Source: Cornus controversa (taxonomy: Eukaryota > Streptophyta > Magnoliopsida > Cornales > Cornaceae). Taken from it: a DNA stretch of 64,000 bases. Shown piece by piece: positions 52,040 to 64,000 of this stretch (within the stretch, counting starts at the first letter, position 1; every line of letters starts with the position of its first letter). The notes under the pieces are model-generated. The model saw only the letters and a program-made list of their open reading frames with translations, was not told the DNA's origin and made no database searches. Both the position numbers and the translations under genes were made by a program. The stretch lies in the NCBI GenBank assembly GCA_026545225.1, contig CM048849.1:44788336-44852335 (forward strand), in the 5' to 3' direction.

Positions 52040-53100
52040 TCATGACAAGACATGTGGGCTCATTGAAATAGAAATGGGTTGGCTCCAAGAGAGATTAGGC
52101 CCATTAATCGTAGAAAGCAAACCAGGCCACTAGAACAGCCCAAAAGGAAAGAATGAGTCAAGTCACTTACGTCCAGCCCAAAGGATCCGTAAAGAAGGGT
52201 AAGTGGCCTAATCCAACGAGGAATCTGAATCTTATTAGGAATCCGATGAACTTGGGAGGAAAGAAAGTTGTAAACAAAGAAATTTGAATCCTAGAAGTAT
52301 TCAAATTTCAACTTGTATAAATAAGAGGAGAAATTAATGAGAAGGCAATTTTTTTTTTTTAACGAGAAAACAAATAAGTGTATGCAACAAGTTGTCTTGG
52401 CAACGTTGGCTGAGCATTTTTTTGGTACTAACACTTTGGTGCTGTCTTTGGGAAGTGTTTGAACGTTTTCCTTTTAAAAGAAAAACAAGAAGAAGCCATA
52501 ACCATGGTGGATATGCAAAAAAACACTTACGATGTGGCAGACTTGGGTTGACCTCCTAGAAATCAAAGGGAGGCACTACCAATGCAGCTGGACATCTAAT
52601 AACTGATCCGGCAAAATGAAGTTCTACTCCAACAGATCGGTGATCTCCAAGCAGGAGTGGAATGCGCGGAAAGCACAAGAAGTCCTGGTCAACAAAGGAA
52701 CGTGGGAACCGGTCCGAGCAACCACTCGCTAAGAGCATCTCATCACAACCAGGCTGAGGGCAGTGATCTACAGCATGACCGGGTCAAATGATGAACAGAT
52801 TAATCCTAAACAGGTCTACCCAAAGTGGAGAGAACAGATGTAATGGGAGATCGACGAGTTGAGGGGTGAGAGCCCACTATTCAACCACCGAGCATTCATA
52901 ATTAACAGGTTGGTCGAGTCCCCTTTCACAAAAAGTACGGTTCGAACGCAAAGGCTAAGAAGGTTTACTATGCCTACTTTCACCGCTTTCGATGGGATAA
53001 CAGATCCTGTAGAACACATATATCAGTACCAGCAGAAGATGACTCTCGACGCGGAGAATGATGCACTCATTGTTCATACCGTAGGCAACACGATCTCTTG
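52040..53100 (+). mobile_element. Ty3/gypsy 5' LTR, primer site and gag fragment
   Basis: A TATA-like TGTATAAATAAGAGG lies near 52315. The LTR-like sequence ends ACTAACA at 52433, and three bases later TGGTGCTGTCTTTGGGAA (52437-52454) resembles a decayed tRNA-Asp-type primer site. Gag follows from ATG 52504 with frameshifts, including LVESPFTKSTVRTQRLRRF, MPTFTAFDGITDPVEHIYQY and QKMTLD (about 52900-53050), a Retrotrans_gag pattern. It breaks off near 53100. The LTR start is uncertain. Confidence 0.7.
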
Positions 53101-53226
53101 TTCTCCATTAAAATTTTGCATGCAGGACACAACGAACAAACCACTGAACAGTAAATGCTATTTTTAAATAATGAATTACAAGTTATACAATAACAAAGTG
53201 AGTAATTCACTGAGATATACCATTAC

Positions 53227-54645
53227 CAATGTTTGTCCATAGGTTGTTCTATACATTCCATAGGGCAATGTGTCCAGATAATAAATGGTATTATTATCCT
53301 AATCAATAACAATAAGGATCCAATGACGATTCTTGATGCAAATGGCGAAGATGAACTGGAACACGTACAAAACAAATAATAATAACTAAGCCTTGACAAA
53401 TTTTAAGTTGACATTATGCACATAAATTATAAACAGACATACATACCCTTGTAGATTCCATAAAAGTCTTTTTTTAATCCACAAGGTCACGTTGTAGGAT
53501 TTCCATATTTTCATTAACGTTTTTTGACGCATATTCGCATTAGCCTCATGCATTCTTATCACTTCTGTCTACATACATATAAATTTCTGATACTTAACTA
53601 CACCTTCAGGCAATTTCATTAATGTACTGAACAACCATACACTGCTTACCGAGACTGTATTAACAAAGTACCAATCCCTCTGCAACTCTCTCCTATTATG
53701 CAGCATGCTGGTGCTGATCACATCCACCATATTCTACATGTTTTGGTTAAGTGTCAATGGCATTTGTTTAAATGCATTAATAACTATCCATTGTATGAAC
53801 AAGACTTGTTTAACTGTCAATCCATTCAATGCTTAATAGTTTTATGAACTCTGCTCTGATCAGATAGTAGTTGCACATAGTAACCAAAGTTGAACTAAAA
53901 ATTGAAGAGGTAGGTAAGGTGGTGAGAAATACACAAATTATTATATACATATAGATGAATTGATTATGTTAAATGTACGTATATACTTACTCTGATGGTG
54001 TGTTGGGGTCTTTTACAAACTTGAAAATTTTCCTTTCGTGCGCTGATAAATTGTTTTGATCCTTCACCGAACTATCATAAAATAGTGATGCTAGTTTCCT
54101 TGCGTGTACAAAAAAATTTGGTTTTGGTTGATTGATAACATGGGCAACATTAGCAAGAAGAGGCTCATTCTAAATTACAATAGTCCTTTTATCTTTGAAC
54201 ACCTCTTCCACCTCATTCTCCGTCTCATCCTCCTCTAACATGTCAATAAATGAATCTTTGGTTCTGTCACTCTTATATATTGACATAATATTTGATACAA
54301 TAGCTTCCATGCGACACTTTATTTGATTGATATCCTTCAAGTCCACCTCCATGTGACATTTTATTTGGTACACTTGATCAAGGTTCCTCTTCAAACTTTC
54401 TAATAATTCATGTGTGAACAGTTGTACAACTATTATATGATTCATGTATGAGCTATACACGTTAGCTTAAGGTTTGGGCATTCACAACATGTGTCAAAGT
54501 TATAAGAGGGAGTGTATGGATTAAATTAAAATGTCAATTTTAGTTTTTAGTATGTGTTTGTTACCTTAGAATTATCCAAACCAGCTACGCTTCCGGTTGA
54601 TTCATTGGATGTTGGGCTTTGTTTCCGTTTAACGCACCCAGCCAT
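53227..54645 (-). pseudogene. Ulp1-like (C48) cysteine protease gene, copy 1, broken
   Basis: ATG 54645 opens a 27-codon exon (MAGCVKRKQS...LDNSK) with a GTAACA donor at 54565/54564. A large exon, about 54460-54001, carries coiled, charged sequence (QIKCHMEVDLKDINQIKCRM) and one in-frame TAG near 54177. A later exon, 53355-53227, reads FIFAICIKNRHWILIVID, stop, then NNTIYYLDTL. The HW and YLDTL positions match the His and Asp of Ulp1 proteases. The exon with the catalytic Cys is missing; the sequence runs into the gypsy fragment instead. Exon borders match copy 2 at 61.6-64 kb, so both derive from one spliced gene. Such genes are often carried by Mutator-like elements; that link is inference. 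Confidence 0.7.
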
Positions 54646-55545
54646 TGAATTGGTTGGTGTTTAGTAAGCTCAAACTGAATGATTAGCAGAAACTCACAGG
54701 TTAATGAAACTGAAATTGTTGAAAGACTCTAAAAAATTATCAATTGAAAAGATCAATTGGCCTGGTTACTATTGCATTATTGTTTATTATTTGTTACCCA
54801 AACTGACAAACAAAAAAATTTGTCTATAAAAGCATGAAAAGGGTACCGGTAAAATAAAATCAATACAAACATGGTCAAATCCAACCAGCAACAAGCTGAC
54901 CACAAAGCCTATTGAAGGCAAAACAAAAGCAACAAATGTTAATCGTGATAAATGCTAACATGGAATAAGTATAAACAAATAAAATTAAGTCAAGTAGGTA
55001 GAATTAAACAAAGTTATTCATCAACTATAGTATTTTATATATTTCCAGATCGATGTTATTTCAATGCAAAGCTGCTTAAATGAACTGTAATTGATGAGCT
55101 ACAAACAATTTAAGATAGATAGAGATGGAGGCCAAAAATGAGGGTTGTTTTCTAATTTTCGTATAACGTTATAGCAGAACAAACACAGAAAGAGAGACGC
55201 TTGAGAGCTCGAGAGACAGAGAGCGAGTATGGGGGAATGGATAATAGATTTGGACAATGGATTGGATCAGATGAAAGTCGGTAGGTGATGCTAATTACTT
55301 CCAGAGGTCAGTAATAATAAATAATTACAGTTTAGTATTTTTATATTAGAACATATATTTGAATTTTCCCAGACATTTTTTCATTTATTTACAAATTTTC
55401 TCACTTTCACAAATGATCTTTTATATGATAAAAACTAATACTTTATTAAAAATTGAAAGTGATAAAACAAGAACTTTCATTTTCTTTTACAACTTAAAAA
55501 ATAGCAAGTTATATGCATGTCACTTGTATATAACATACCTATTAT

Positions 55546-55668
55546 ATATATAGAGAGAGAAATTAACGCTAATTACCTATTATATATATATACACACACA
55601 CATATATATATTTACATATATATCTATATATGTATATATGATAGAGAGAAATGAATTCTATAACTATT

Positions 55669-55726
<58 letters not shown>

Positions 55727-55730
55727 TTTG
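55546..55730. repeat. TA/CATA microsatellite cluster
   Basis: Runs of TA, CA and ACAT units, including about eight ATAC units near 55670-55690 and an AT run after them. Confidence 0.9.
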
Positions 55731-55989
55731 GAGTAAGTTGTAAAAGAGAATGAGAGAAATTAATGAAGAAAGAGAGAATGATTTTAATAATGAGTGGGAA
55801 TGAATGGTCATTCCATAGCTGAAGAAGATGAATGATTTTGTTAGAATGAGCATTTTAATAGAATGACTTAGAATGACCATTCTATTTCTAATATAGCACA
55901 ACAAAAAAGAGAAATAAAATCAGAGGTGGAATAATCATTTCATTCCACCTCCATTCCTGCGTACCAAACTACCCCTAAAATTATTTTAG

Positions 55990-56762
55990 GTTTAAATGCA
56001 TTAAACCCCTCTGAACTATCTTCTCTCTCTTAAAAAATCTCATTGAACTATCATTTGAACACTTAACCCCCTGGACTATCTTCTCTCTTTGCAATAAACC
56101 CTAAATCATTAAGTTGTCATCCAAAATCTAACCTTAGTTGACACACGAGACCTACCCCAAATTTAAAATGCCAAAAATACCCTTATGACTCATTATATAT
56201 ATAAATACACTTTATATATCAATCTCTACAACCAACATAACCAACATATCTGATTTTATTGTATTTTCTTCTTATATATCTCTATATATATTATGTATAT
56301 TTATATTTATATATATATATATATATATGTATTTTTATTGTATTTTATATTTATTTTGTTATTTATTGTAATTTATAAAAAAATCATAAATGAAAACTTG
56401 AACTGAAAAATGAAATCGGAAACTAAAAGCTTCGTTATAAAGCTTTCAAATTATGCCTAAGGATTGTCAAATTTTTGACATCACTTTCATTTTTTTAGAA
56501 ATGAAAATTGCCTTCCAAAAAAAATGATAATGAAAGCTGAAATCTGGAATTGGAAGTGTTACCAAACAGGGCCTTAGTCTACTTCACCAACAAGTATACA
56601 TATTTACTAAGGACAAAAAAGTAATTTGGCTTTTTCGTTAAATGTTAGTTAACGGTTTGTCCTTAAGTGTGTGTTTCTTATAGTTCAGGGTGCTTACTTA
56701 TAGTTCAGGGGAGGTTTATTACAGTCCGGTGATAGTTGAGGGGGGTTTAATGCACTTAACCC
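55990..56762. mobile_element. Mutator-type non-autonomous element, 773 bp
   Basis: Left end GGTTTAAATGCATTAAACCCC matches GGGTTAAGTGCATTAAACCCC from the right. The flanks ATTATTTTA (55981-55989) and TTTATTTTA (56763-56771) are a 9-bp duplication with one mismatch. Subterminal TGAACTAT phrases repeat. No transposase. Confidence 0.8.
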
Positions 56763-56771
56763 TTTATTTTA

Positions 56772-58340
56772 ATTAAAACTCAAATTTATGTTTTGACTAC
56801 AACTCAAACTCAATTATATAATTTTAGTTTAATTAAAACTCAATTTTAGTATTTGACTACAGTGAAAACTCAATTCCTTAATTTTATTTCAATTAAAACT
56901 CTCAATTTTATTTTAAAATAACTAAAACTCAATTTCAAGATTTTACTACAACCAAAACTTCTATATATATAAGCGATTTTATAACTTAGGGCACCATTAT
57001 TAAGAAATTATGAGGGTAGTTCTGTCTTAAAACATTATGTAGAGACCGTGACCAACTTTGGCCGGTTTTCACCTTTATCATCATAATTGCCACAATATAT
57101 AATTGGTATGAAATTTATAATAATTGTTAAAAAAGTAATCATGCAATTCAAAATGTCTTTTGCTATCTACGACCTAAAATTACTTTATCTAACGATCACG
57201 ATTACAAGTGCACGATAATATCGTAGGCACGGGCATACACTGGTAATATTACAAATAATAAGTGGTATGAATTTTATAATAATGAGTTATTGTTGTTGAA
57301 ACCATGAAAATGAAAAATTTATTTATTGAACTGAAACATTTATTTAAGAAGTTATTTGGTTTACTATATTCTATTTGCTCCAATTTGGTTCTTACCTTAA
57401 TTACTTTCAAATACTCAATATCTAATTTAGTACTGATTGGTTACATGGGCCATGGTTCTTTCTAGTTTTAGTTTCAGTCTTACCTAGTCAAAGTTTGACG
57501 AAATTTAATTATCTTTGTCGACTTTTACAACCCCGCACCATCTAGCTCTCGTGAGAGTTTTTCTTTCTTTTTTATTTATTTTGATTTTGAATTTGAATTT
57601 GATAGAGGGGTTGTGGGCTGTGTCAGGTGGCAGGTTAGGGCTCAAGGCAAAAAGTAATGATTTTGATCATCCATCAATCCATCAAATCGTATCTAATCTA
57701 ATGAGCCCGGATCGTCATACGCCCACACAACACAATGTTTCGCATTGAAATTGGTGTAAGTTACTACAATACAATGAATTATTTTATAAGCAACATATTT
57801 AATTCAATAAACAGAACACGTTCATCCTCTAAACGAACATAATTCCAGTACTTTTAAAAATTAAAAAATAAATAATATACGCATGAAATGCTCATTCATT
57901 ACATAATATTTATAATTTTAGAATTTATATGGATAGATTTAACATAATTAGGATTAAAGTGATAATTTATAAAAAGTAAAATATATTAAAACAAATAATT
58001 TTAGAATTTATATTTTCACTTTTATAAGTTGTCACGCTAATAGGCTTTTATATTTTCAAAAAGGCTATAAATATTTATTTAAAGAAGACGATGTTAGCAC
58101 TCTAATTTTTTAGTACAATAAATTTTCATATACAAATATTAAAAATTATATTTAATTACAATAATAAAATTTAAACATATTTAAATATCCAAATATAAAA
58201 TTTTGGCTTACGAAATTAAAATTGCAAAATTTTGGTCTAAATTTGTAAGGGTTTAAATGGAATGTTGGGTGGTTTACAACTTAAATGTAAAAAAGATTCA
58301 AAAGAAGGACTTATTGGTCCTATAAACATATTTATTTAAA
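56772..58340. other. Gene-poor spacer
   Basis: A+T-rich, with several AACTCAATTT-type short repeats at 56770-56960. A 77-codon open frame at 57515 starts only at TTG and is not recognised. It has a hydrophobic stretch VFLSFLFILILNL. Confidence 0.4.
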
Positions 58341-58352
58341 ATTGGCACATTT

Positions 58353-58586
58353 ACTTCATAAATAAACAACATAACTCACTATTTCAACAACTCCAATTCT
58401 ATTTCCAACTAAGTTAATTTATTTATTCTAAATATTAAAACTATTTTTATCCCTATATATATATATATATCCATATTTTATTTCATTAAAATATTTTAAA
58501 TTGAGTTTTAGAATAAATGAATTAATTTAATTGGAAATAGAATTGGAGTTGTTGAAATAGTGAAATATGTTATTTATGTATGAAGT
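58353..58586. mobile_element. Small foldback MITE
   Basis: ACTTCATA at the left pairs with TATGAAGT at the right. The arms share CACTATTTCAACAACTCCAA and TTCTATTTCCAA as inverted copies around a TA-rich loop. About 234 bp; target duplication unclear. Confidence 0.75.
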
Positions 58587-59089
58587 AAGTGTTTTAACAA
58601 AGTAGGGTAATTTCAGAGGTGGGGTAGAGTTGTCATTCATTCAAAGCCTAACCTACAAATAAAAGAGACTCAAGAAACCATTAGTTGGGTTGGGTTGGGT
58701 TGGCTTCCAGTTCAAATTCAAATTCTAAACAAAATTGCTAAATTTTAATGGTGAAGGTGAAGAGGACATTTTTAACCTCACCTATATCAATAAAATTTAT
58801 AAAGGTAAACAAACAATTAACTTTAACGATAAATATAAATACACACATACACACACAGAAACCAAAACCGACGGTCTTATTCTCTGTTCGTATAATGTTA
58901 CCGCTGCTATTGCATTACCTCATTCAAATGCCTATAAAGCCATCGTTGAAGCCATCACTTTGATCTCTATCTGTAAAAGTTTCTCTCAACCAATAACCTC
59001 TTTAAAATGCTTGTCTCCCTTCCCTCTTTGTTGGTAGTAATACTATTTTCTTGTTATTTATCCTGAATAAAAGTATTTTTAGAGGTAAA

Positions 59090-59445
59090 TCAGTCATTGA
59101 TGTTCCAAGCATGGACCAAAATAGCAAAATGGATCTCAGATATAGGAACGTGAATTGTTATTGTGGGGTGCTAGCTGATATCAAGGTTACGATTTCAAAT
59201 CGTAATCTAAACAGAGGAAAATTATTTTATGGGTGTAAGTTTGGAAGGTGCACATTCTTCGATTGGTGCAACTCAGTAGAAATATGTTACCGGTCATATG
59301 TTGAGAGGTATTAGATTCATGATCTCGATTCAAGGTTATAGGAAGAAGTTGCTCGAAATAGGTTCTTAAGGAAGATGACAACTATGATGTTGATTTGCAT
59401 TTCCTTCCTTGTAGCCATCTTAGGTTATTTTGTTTCTTAGGTTGA
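59090..59445 (+). pseudogene. GRF-type zinc-finger protein relic
   Basis: The frame reads NCYCGVLADIKVTISNRNLN followed by RGKLFYGCKFGRCTFFDWC. This fits the GRF finger C.CG....T...N.GR.FY.C....C.FF.W. Plant proteins of this type usually end in a coiled coil and one membrane segment. Here stops follow the finger, and then MTTMMLICISFLVAILGYF, a hydrophobic stretch, appears in the expected place. It is a decayed copy; function unknown. Confidence 0.65.
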
Positions 59446-59449
59446 TGTA

Positions 59450-61580
59450 TGAAATATATCATAGTAGGAATACGTTGTATAAAGTCATGTATGCTATATA
59501 ACAATTAAACAGAACACATGCATTCGTTAACTTTATTCAAGTCATGAAGTGAAGTAAGTCGGTTGAATCTATGAAATAATTGAATTCATAATATGAAGTA
59601 ACTTGATGGTTAATGAAATACAGAAATTAATTTCAAGATTTTATGAAATTATTCACACACAAATTAAGTTATACGCTTATTTTCTTAAATTATATTCAAT
59701 GATTAATAATTACAAATAATTGTAATCAAATAAAATTATATATTTTCACAAACAAACGTAATATAAATCATATAATGAGTAAGATCATATTGAATTTTAT
59801 ATTTATTAATATTTATTTAAATGGGAATTTAAAAGTTTAAATTAAGTGTTTAAAAGGTGTAGAAATAATAATTTGCACCACCCCCTATTTATGCTAATTT
59901 TCGTCATTTGGAAAACAAGAGCTTCCATTAATAGGTATAATCAAGGAGTTTTAAGACTCCAAATTCACTCCAAAATAAGAACTTTTTCAATTGACACTTT
60001 AGCGATATCAAGAGTTGCGACGATTGAGATTATAAAAGACAATTGTCTATAAAATCCTGCCAGTTAACTATGAACATGAAAAGAGGCCAAGTTGAATAGC
60101 CAACATTGTTAGAAAGGTAAATGGATAGACTTTCCACAAATATGTTGGCCGAAACGGGTGGCCTCATTTTCTCTCAAAGACATTCTCCAATTGCGTGTAT
60201 GGTAGGAAAAAAACTTCATTATGTTCAACATGTATTAATTGGTTTGCATTATTCCTGAACCAAAGTGACATTTATATAACATAATATGATTTAAATATTT
60301 GTTTATTCTTTCGGCTCAAGAAAAATGTCAGAAATAGGTTCATCTTCATGGAGTATGAGATGCATTCCTTTCGCTTCAGTAAAATAATTAATGAGTTGTT
60401 GGGGTCCGCCAGAGGTCATAGGTCGAAGGAAGGAATTCTTCAATGCATGTATCCAAAGTGGAAATACAGATGCAATGTTTTGTTTGGGTTGGTACGGTCC
60501 TATCATTATCATTTACCATATGAATATGTCTTAATTTTTTAATTTATAACTGACCGAGTGTCAAATTTTCAGGTTCAATGAATTTGACAAAATAACAGTG
60601 AGGGCTTGGATTTGATACATCAAGTAGTTGCCCTTGATGAATCCCATGTTTGTTCACTCTACGCTCTTGCCATTGCACAACTGTTTCGTGACGATTAAGA
60701 GAAGAAAACAGGAATAAAAATAATCACAGCCATGAGGAGAAATAAAGCGTTGAACGCTAAAATGAAGAATGCTCGGAAGATAATGCTGACAATGTTGCTA
60801 AGGGGTTGGTCAGAAAATAAATACTTCTTCGAACATGTTCCTCAATGATGTGCTAAACCAAATCACCTCAAGTTGAGTGGTTGGCATATTGATGAGGAGA
60901 TTGTAGAATGTGATCGTTGTCGGATTGATTTAGACATCATGGTCTTGCAACGACGAATTTTATCTAGGCCAAACGACTTCCTTTTGGAAGAATAACTTCA
61001 TTATTTGTTTGTTGGTGAATGTCCAATTATGAATATGTTTATTTAAAAAATACTTTTTCGTTACAAAATATTATTTTCAGTGCTATTGTATTGTATGGGG
61101 AAACCACAATATTTATGTAGTTTGGTGATTAACAATGACAATGAATCCCAATTTAAGTGTCATTCCGTGTTTAAATTAGTATATATTTACAAAGTTAGTA
61201 GAGTGGTTTAAGGGTAAGGGTAAACCATAAATTTCAAATGAAAAAAAGAAAACAAGTTATTAAAATGAAAAATGCAGTAAATCATAGTTACAACGAACTT
61301 GATATCCTCCAATCCATTGTAATTTTCAAACTTTGAAATATTTTTTTTGTCACAGGCATTATATAATATAGTTAATAATTGAACAAATTAACCTTTAACA
61401 TGTACAAAGTGACTTCAAAAGAAACACACAGGGGACCTGGAGGTCGGAGGCATGACAATTGGTGCTCCACTTGTACACTCTTTAAGCTACAAAGTTATGA
61501 GGCAAAAATTTAATATACAGAAAAATCAATGACATGTTTTCATTTCTTACAGTTTCACAGATGTAAAGAAATTCATACAG
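59450..61580. other. Unassigned stretch with weak coding look
   Basis: Short open frames on both strands, for example near 60300-60512 (minus) and 60890-60995 (plus, ECDRCRIDLDIMVLQRRIL), look protein-like but match no family I recognise. Stops are frequent. Confidence 0.3.
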
Positions 61581-61585
61581 AATAA

Positions 61586-64000
61586 TTAAACATCAACCCT
61601 GGCAATCTGCAACAATTCGTCTTTCACCTCATTATGATAATTAAGAAACATATCCAATGCAATATGATTTCGCATTTGCAATGGAATTACCCGCAAGAAT
61701 AATGTGCTCAGATGTTAATTTTGACATAATTTGTTTGGTAAATCATGCTGGAATAATGCATTCATACCGTCAATAATTTTAGCTCTTGCAGGCCATTAAA
61801 CGCTTTCATGTAGTGCATCATGAATACACCACAGTTGGCCCTAAAATAATGTAAATTCAAAATAATTAAGTTTTTAATCCCAATGAAGTCACAAGCAAAT
61901 ATCTTAACTGAAATTGTTTTCCTCATGGCATTATTTTCAAGCATAAACTAGGATATAGAGATCAATAAGTTTCATAAAATTTATAAATGCTAAAACAAGG
62001 ATTTCATACCCATCAGATTGTTTGGGAACCTTGACAGTGCATGTTTTGAATGTTCCCAAATTCTTTTTCAAAACAGTTTCCATAAAATCAACCTGTAATT
62101 CAATAGAAAATTCATAGAGTTTATTTGACAACAATCAAACTTATTGCAGTTATTTAACTAACATTACCATTTTGGGCCCATGACATGCATGTTGTCCTCT
62201 CTTCAAAGAATCAAGATAGTAAATCATCTGGTTCTTCAAATCAACAACGAATAGGACCCAATGCCTATCATCTATGGACAGTGGAAAGTAAAACTGGAAC
62301 ACGTGATATAAAAACCTTGTATGAGTCTAGTGTTTTCAAAACTCTATAGAATCGACATAAAAAACACGCATGCATACACATATACATACCCTTATATACT
62401 TTCAAAAAGGATATTCTTTAATCCACCATCCATCTCTGTAGTGCTCCCATATATAAGTATATCTTTAACGGTGCGATCCATCATCATCATGGATCTTGAT
62501 CAATTCTGACCGCACATACTAAATAAACAATTGCATTGGTAAATTTTGATGAATAGAATGAAATAACAACCATATACCCCGCACAACCTACCTCAACAAA
62601 GGAGGCAAAGTATCACCAAGGTCTCCCAGCCTGCCACGACAACGTCAGCAAAACTCTAGACAACATATCGACTACCTGAAACATGACGTTGATTAATTGT
62701 CAATAGCCTTATTTTAAAAGTACTACTGATTAACCATCCATTATTAAAACCACACTCACTAGGGAATCAATTCAGTTATTGCTTAATAATTTCTGTAACT
62801 CATGCCGAGTGATGCTGTAATTGTGCATTATCACCAAAGATTCATTGCAAATTGAAGATATGTGGAGGTGGTCAGTAAACACTAATTATGTATGGATGTG
62901 GTGAGTAAAATAAAGACATCAGGAATATAATGTGCACATACTTTGTTGGCGCATTGTTATTTATTACTAAGCTTAAAACATCTCATTCATCTTTCGTTAG
63001 ACCTTTGTGCATTTTAAATGTTTCCTCCAACCATGGTGATTTTTGAGATGTACCTAATCTTTTGTGCCGCCTTGGTCTTTTGGGCTTTCCTCCCATTAAT
63101 GGAGTATGGAAATCATTAGGATCTGCAAATGGAGGGTCTACCATAATAAAGAGATCATCATCATCATCCAAACCTTTTTTCCTTTTCAAACCCATTTCTC
63201 GATTCTTTTCCAATATTCCTTCAGCCAAAATATGTATCGCTATATCTTCTTTTTCCCCATCACCACTCACTTTCGCAGTCAAATTCTCTTCATCAAATCA
63301 TTCATCAAACTCATCTTCCTCAAACTGTAATCTCTTTTTAAAATTTGATTGTTCACTTTCATCATCTTGCACACTCATAAGAGCCTGTGCTGCCATCTCA
63401 TCCTTATTGTGTCCCTCAAAATCATTTTGGTCAGACTTTTCTTCTTCTCTTGTCCCTTTCATGGACTCTCCTAATCTTTCATTATCTCCCCCCACCCTCT
63501 CCACAAAATTACTAATATTCTACTAAATTTCATTATGTTGTGGCACATAATTTACATTAACTGAGGCTTCATGTGCAGATGGTCTTTTGTTGGTATTGCG
63601 TCTGCCACTAGAGCCTAAGTTTTCTTGTGGAGATGTTGTTTTTCTATCATTGTATCTGCCACTCCTTAGTTTACCATGAATAGCTTGAAATTTTCTCTCC
63701 ATCTGAAAAGCTTATATGATGGACATCCTTCAAGTCTCCCTCCATACGACATTTTAGGATGTCGACGGAGATCATTCTCCACATCATTCAAGATGTCATG
63801 TATATCCACACATTCATGTAAGATTACAACAACAAATTATCTTACTTAATGTATCACGAGGATTTACCTTAATGCCGATATCATTGAATGAATGTGGATC
63901 ACATGGATCATCACTTCTGTGCTCGTTGACATTTTTCAAATGGAAAGGTTGGATCATTGAAGGGTGGGTGTAGATACCACGTCAATAATTTGATAATTCA
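61586..64000 (-). pseudogene. Ulp1-like (C48) cysteine protease gene, copy 2, partial at right edge
   Basis: Exons on the minus strand: from the window edge to 63868; an acidic, Lys-rich region about 63830-62985 (DDESEQSNFKKRLQ, KKGLDDDDDLF, KPKRPRRHKRLG) with stops; 62675-62592; about 62515-62410; 62293-62168; 62092-62010; 61840-61768; and a C-terminal piece ending at TAA 61588-61586. The catalytic set of Ulp1/SENP proteases is readable in order: His in DDRHW, Asp in YYLDSL, Gln in VPKQSDG and Cys in ANCGVFMMHY. The 62293-62168, 62092-62010 and 61840-61768 exons join in frame. Stops after DEFDE (about 63297) and in exon 62675-62592 argue for a pseudogene. Substrate is unknown; the family removes SUMO-like modifiers. 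Confidence 0.75.

Noticed and set aside
57515..57748. Possible small secreted protein with a hydrophobic N-terminal stretch.
   Set aside because: It has no ATG start, only TTG, and no recognised motif after the hydrophobic part.
63062..63526. A 154-codon plus-strand open frame rich in Ser.
   Set aside because: It is the complement of the acidic region of the Ulp1-like gene, whose minus frame is protein-like and shared with the rest of that gene.
1..64000. CRISPR arrays, tRNA or rRNA genes, bacterial operons, a new defence system.
   Set aside because: No spaced identical repeats, no cloverleaf with both boxes outside SINEs, and gene structure is that of a plant nuclear genome.

Overview
The window reads as nuclear DNA of a flowering plant, most likely a eudicot with a repeat-rich genome. 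The reasons are GT-AG introns with T-rich acceptors, A+T-rich spacers, plant-type L1 LINEs, Ty1/copia and Ty3/gypsy elements, an Au-type SINE and several foldback MITEs. I see no bacterial operons, tRNA genes or CRISPR arrays.

The left 50 kb is dominated by one minus-strand host gene, a PolI-type 5'-3' exonuclease with a probable organellar transit peptide. I rebuilt 11 coding exons at 49236-49111, 46278-46050, 34653-34574, 32927-32889, 30182-30164, 20693-20566, 20487-20419, 18613-18528, 11016-10907, 5064-5014 and 262-204. They join in frame without a stop into 332 codons, the last exons lie beyond the left edge, and a probable untranslated leader exon ends at 50532. About 1 kb of coding sequence is spread over 49 kb. 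The introns hold nearly everything else.

Intron contents by position: gypsy protease-RT remnant (2.6-4.5 kb); LINE with a younger LINE tail inside it (7.8-10.5 kb); a cluster of LINE pieces (11.7-16.1 kb); a solo LTR (16.2 kb); a hAT-like MITE (17.6-18.3 kb); a TRIM-like LTR element with a 23-bp minisatellite fused to gag-protease (18.9-20.3 kb); an Au-like SINE (22.4 kb); a LINE split by an LTR fragment (24.5-26.7 kb); a GC-rich hAT MITE (29-29.8 kb); an LTR-like block (30.3-31.8 kb); an RTE LINE split by a MITE (33.5-34.3 kb); a truncated LINE with a 15-bp target duplication and a copia element at its edge (35.2-41.9 kb); further LINE pieces (42.5-47.6 kb); and a Mutator-type MITE in the leader intron (49.5-49.9 kb).

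Right of 50.6 kb there is a 928-bp foldback beside the host promoter, a gypsy 5' LTR-gag piece (52.0-53.1 kb), two decayed minus-strand Ulp1-like (C48) protease genes (53.2-54.6 and 61.6-64.0 kb), a Mutator-type MITE (55.99-56.76 kb), a small foldback (58.4 kb) and a GRF zinc-finger relic (59.1-59.4 kb).

I found no new multi-gene system. The most striking items are the TE-swollen exonuclease gene with a 19-nt micro-exon carrying metal-site residues, and the fine structure of the nested insertions.
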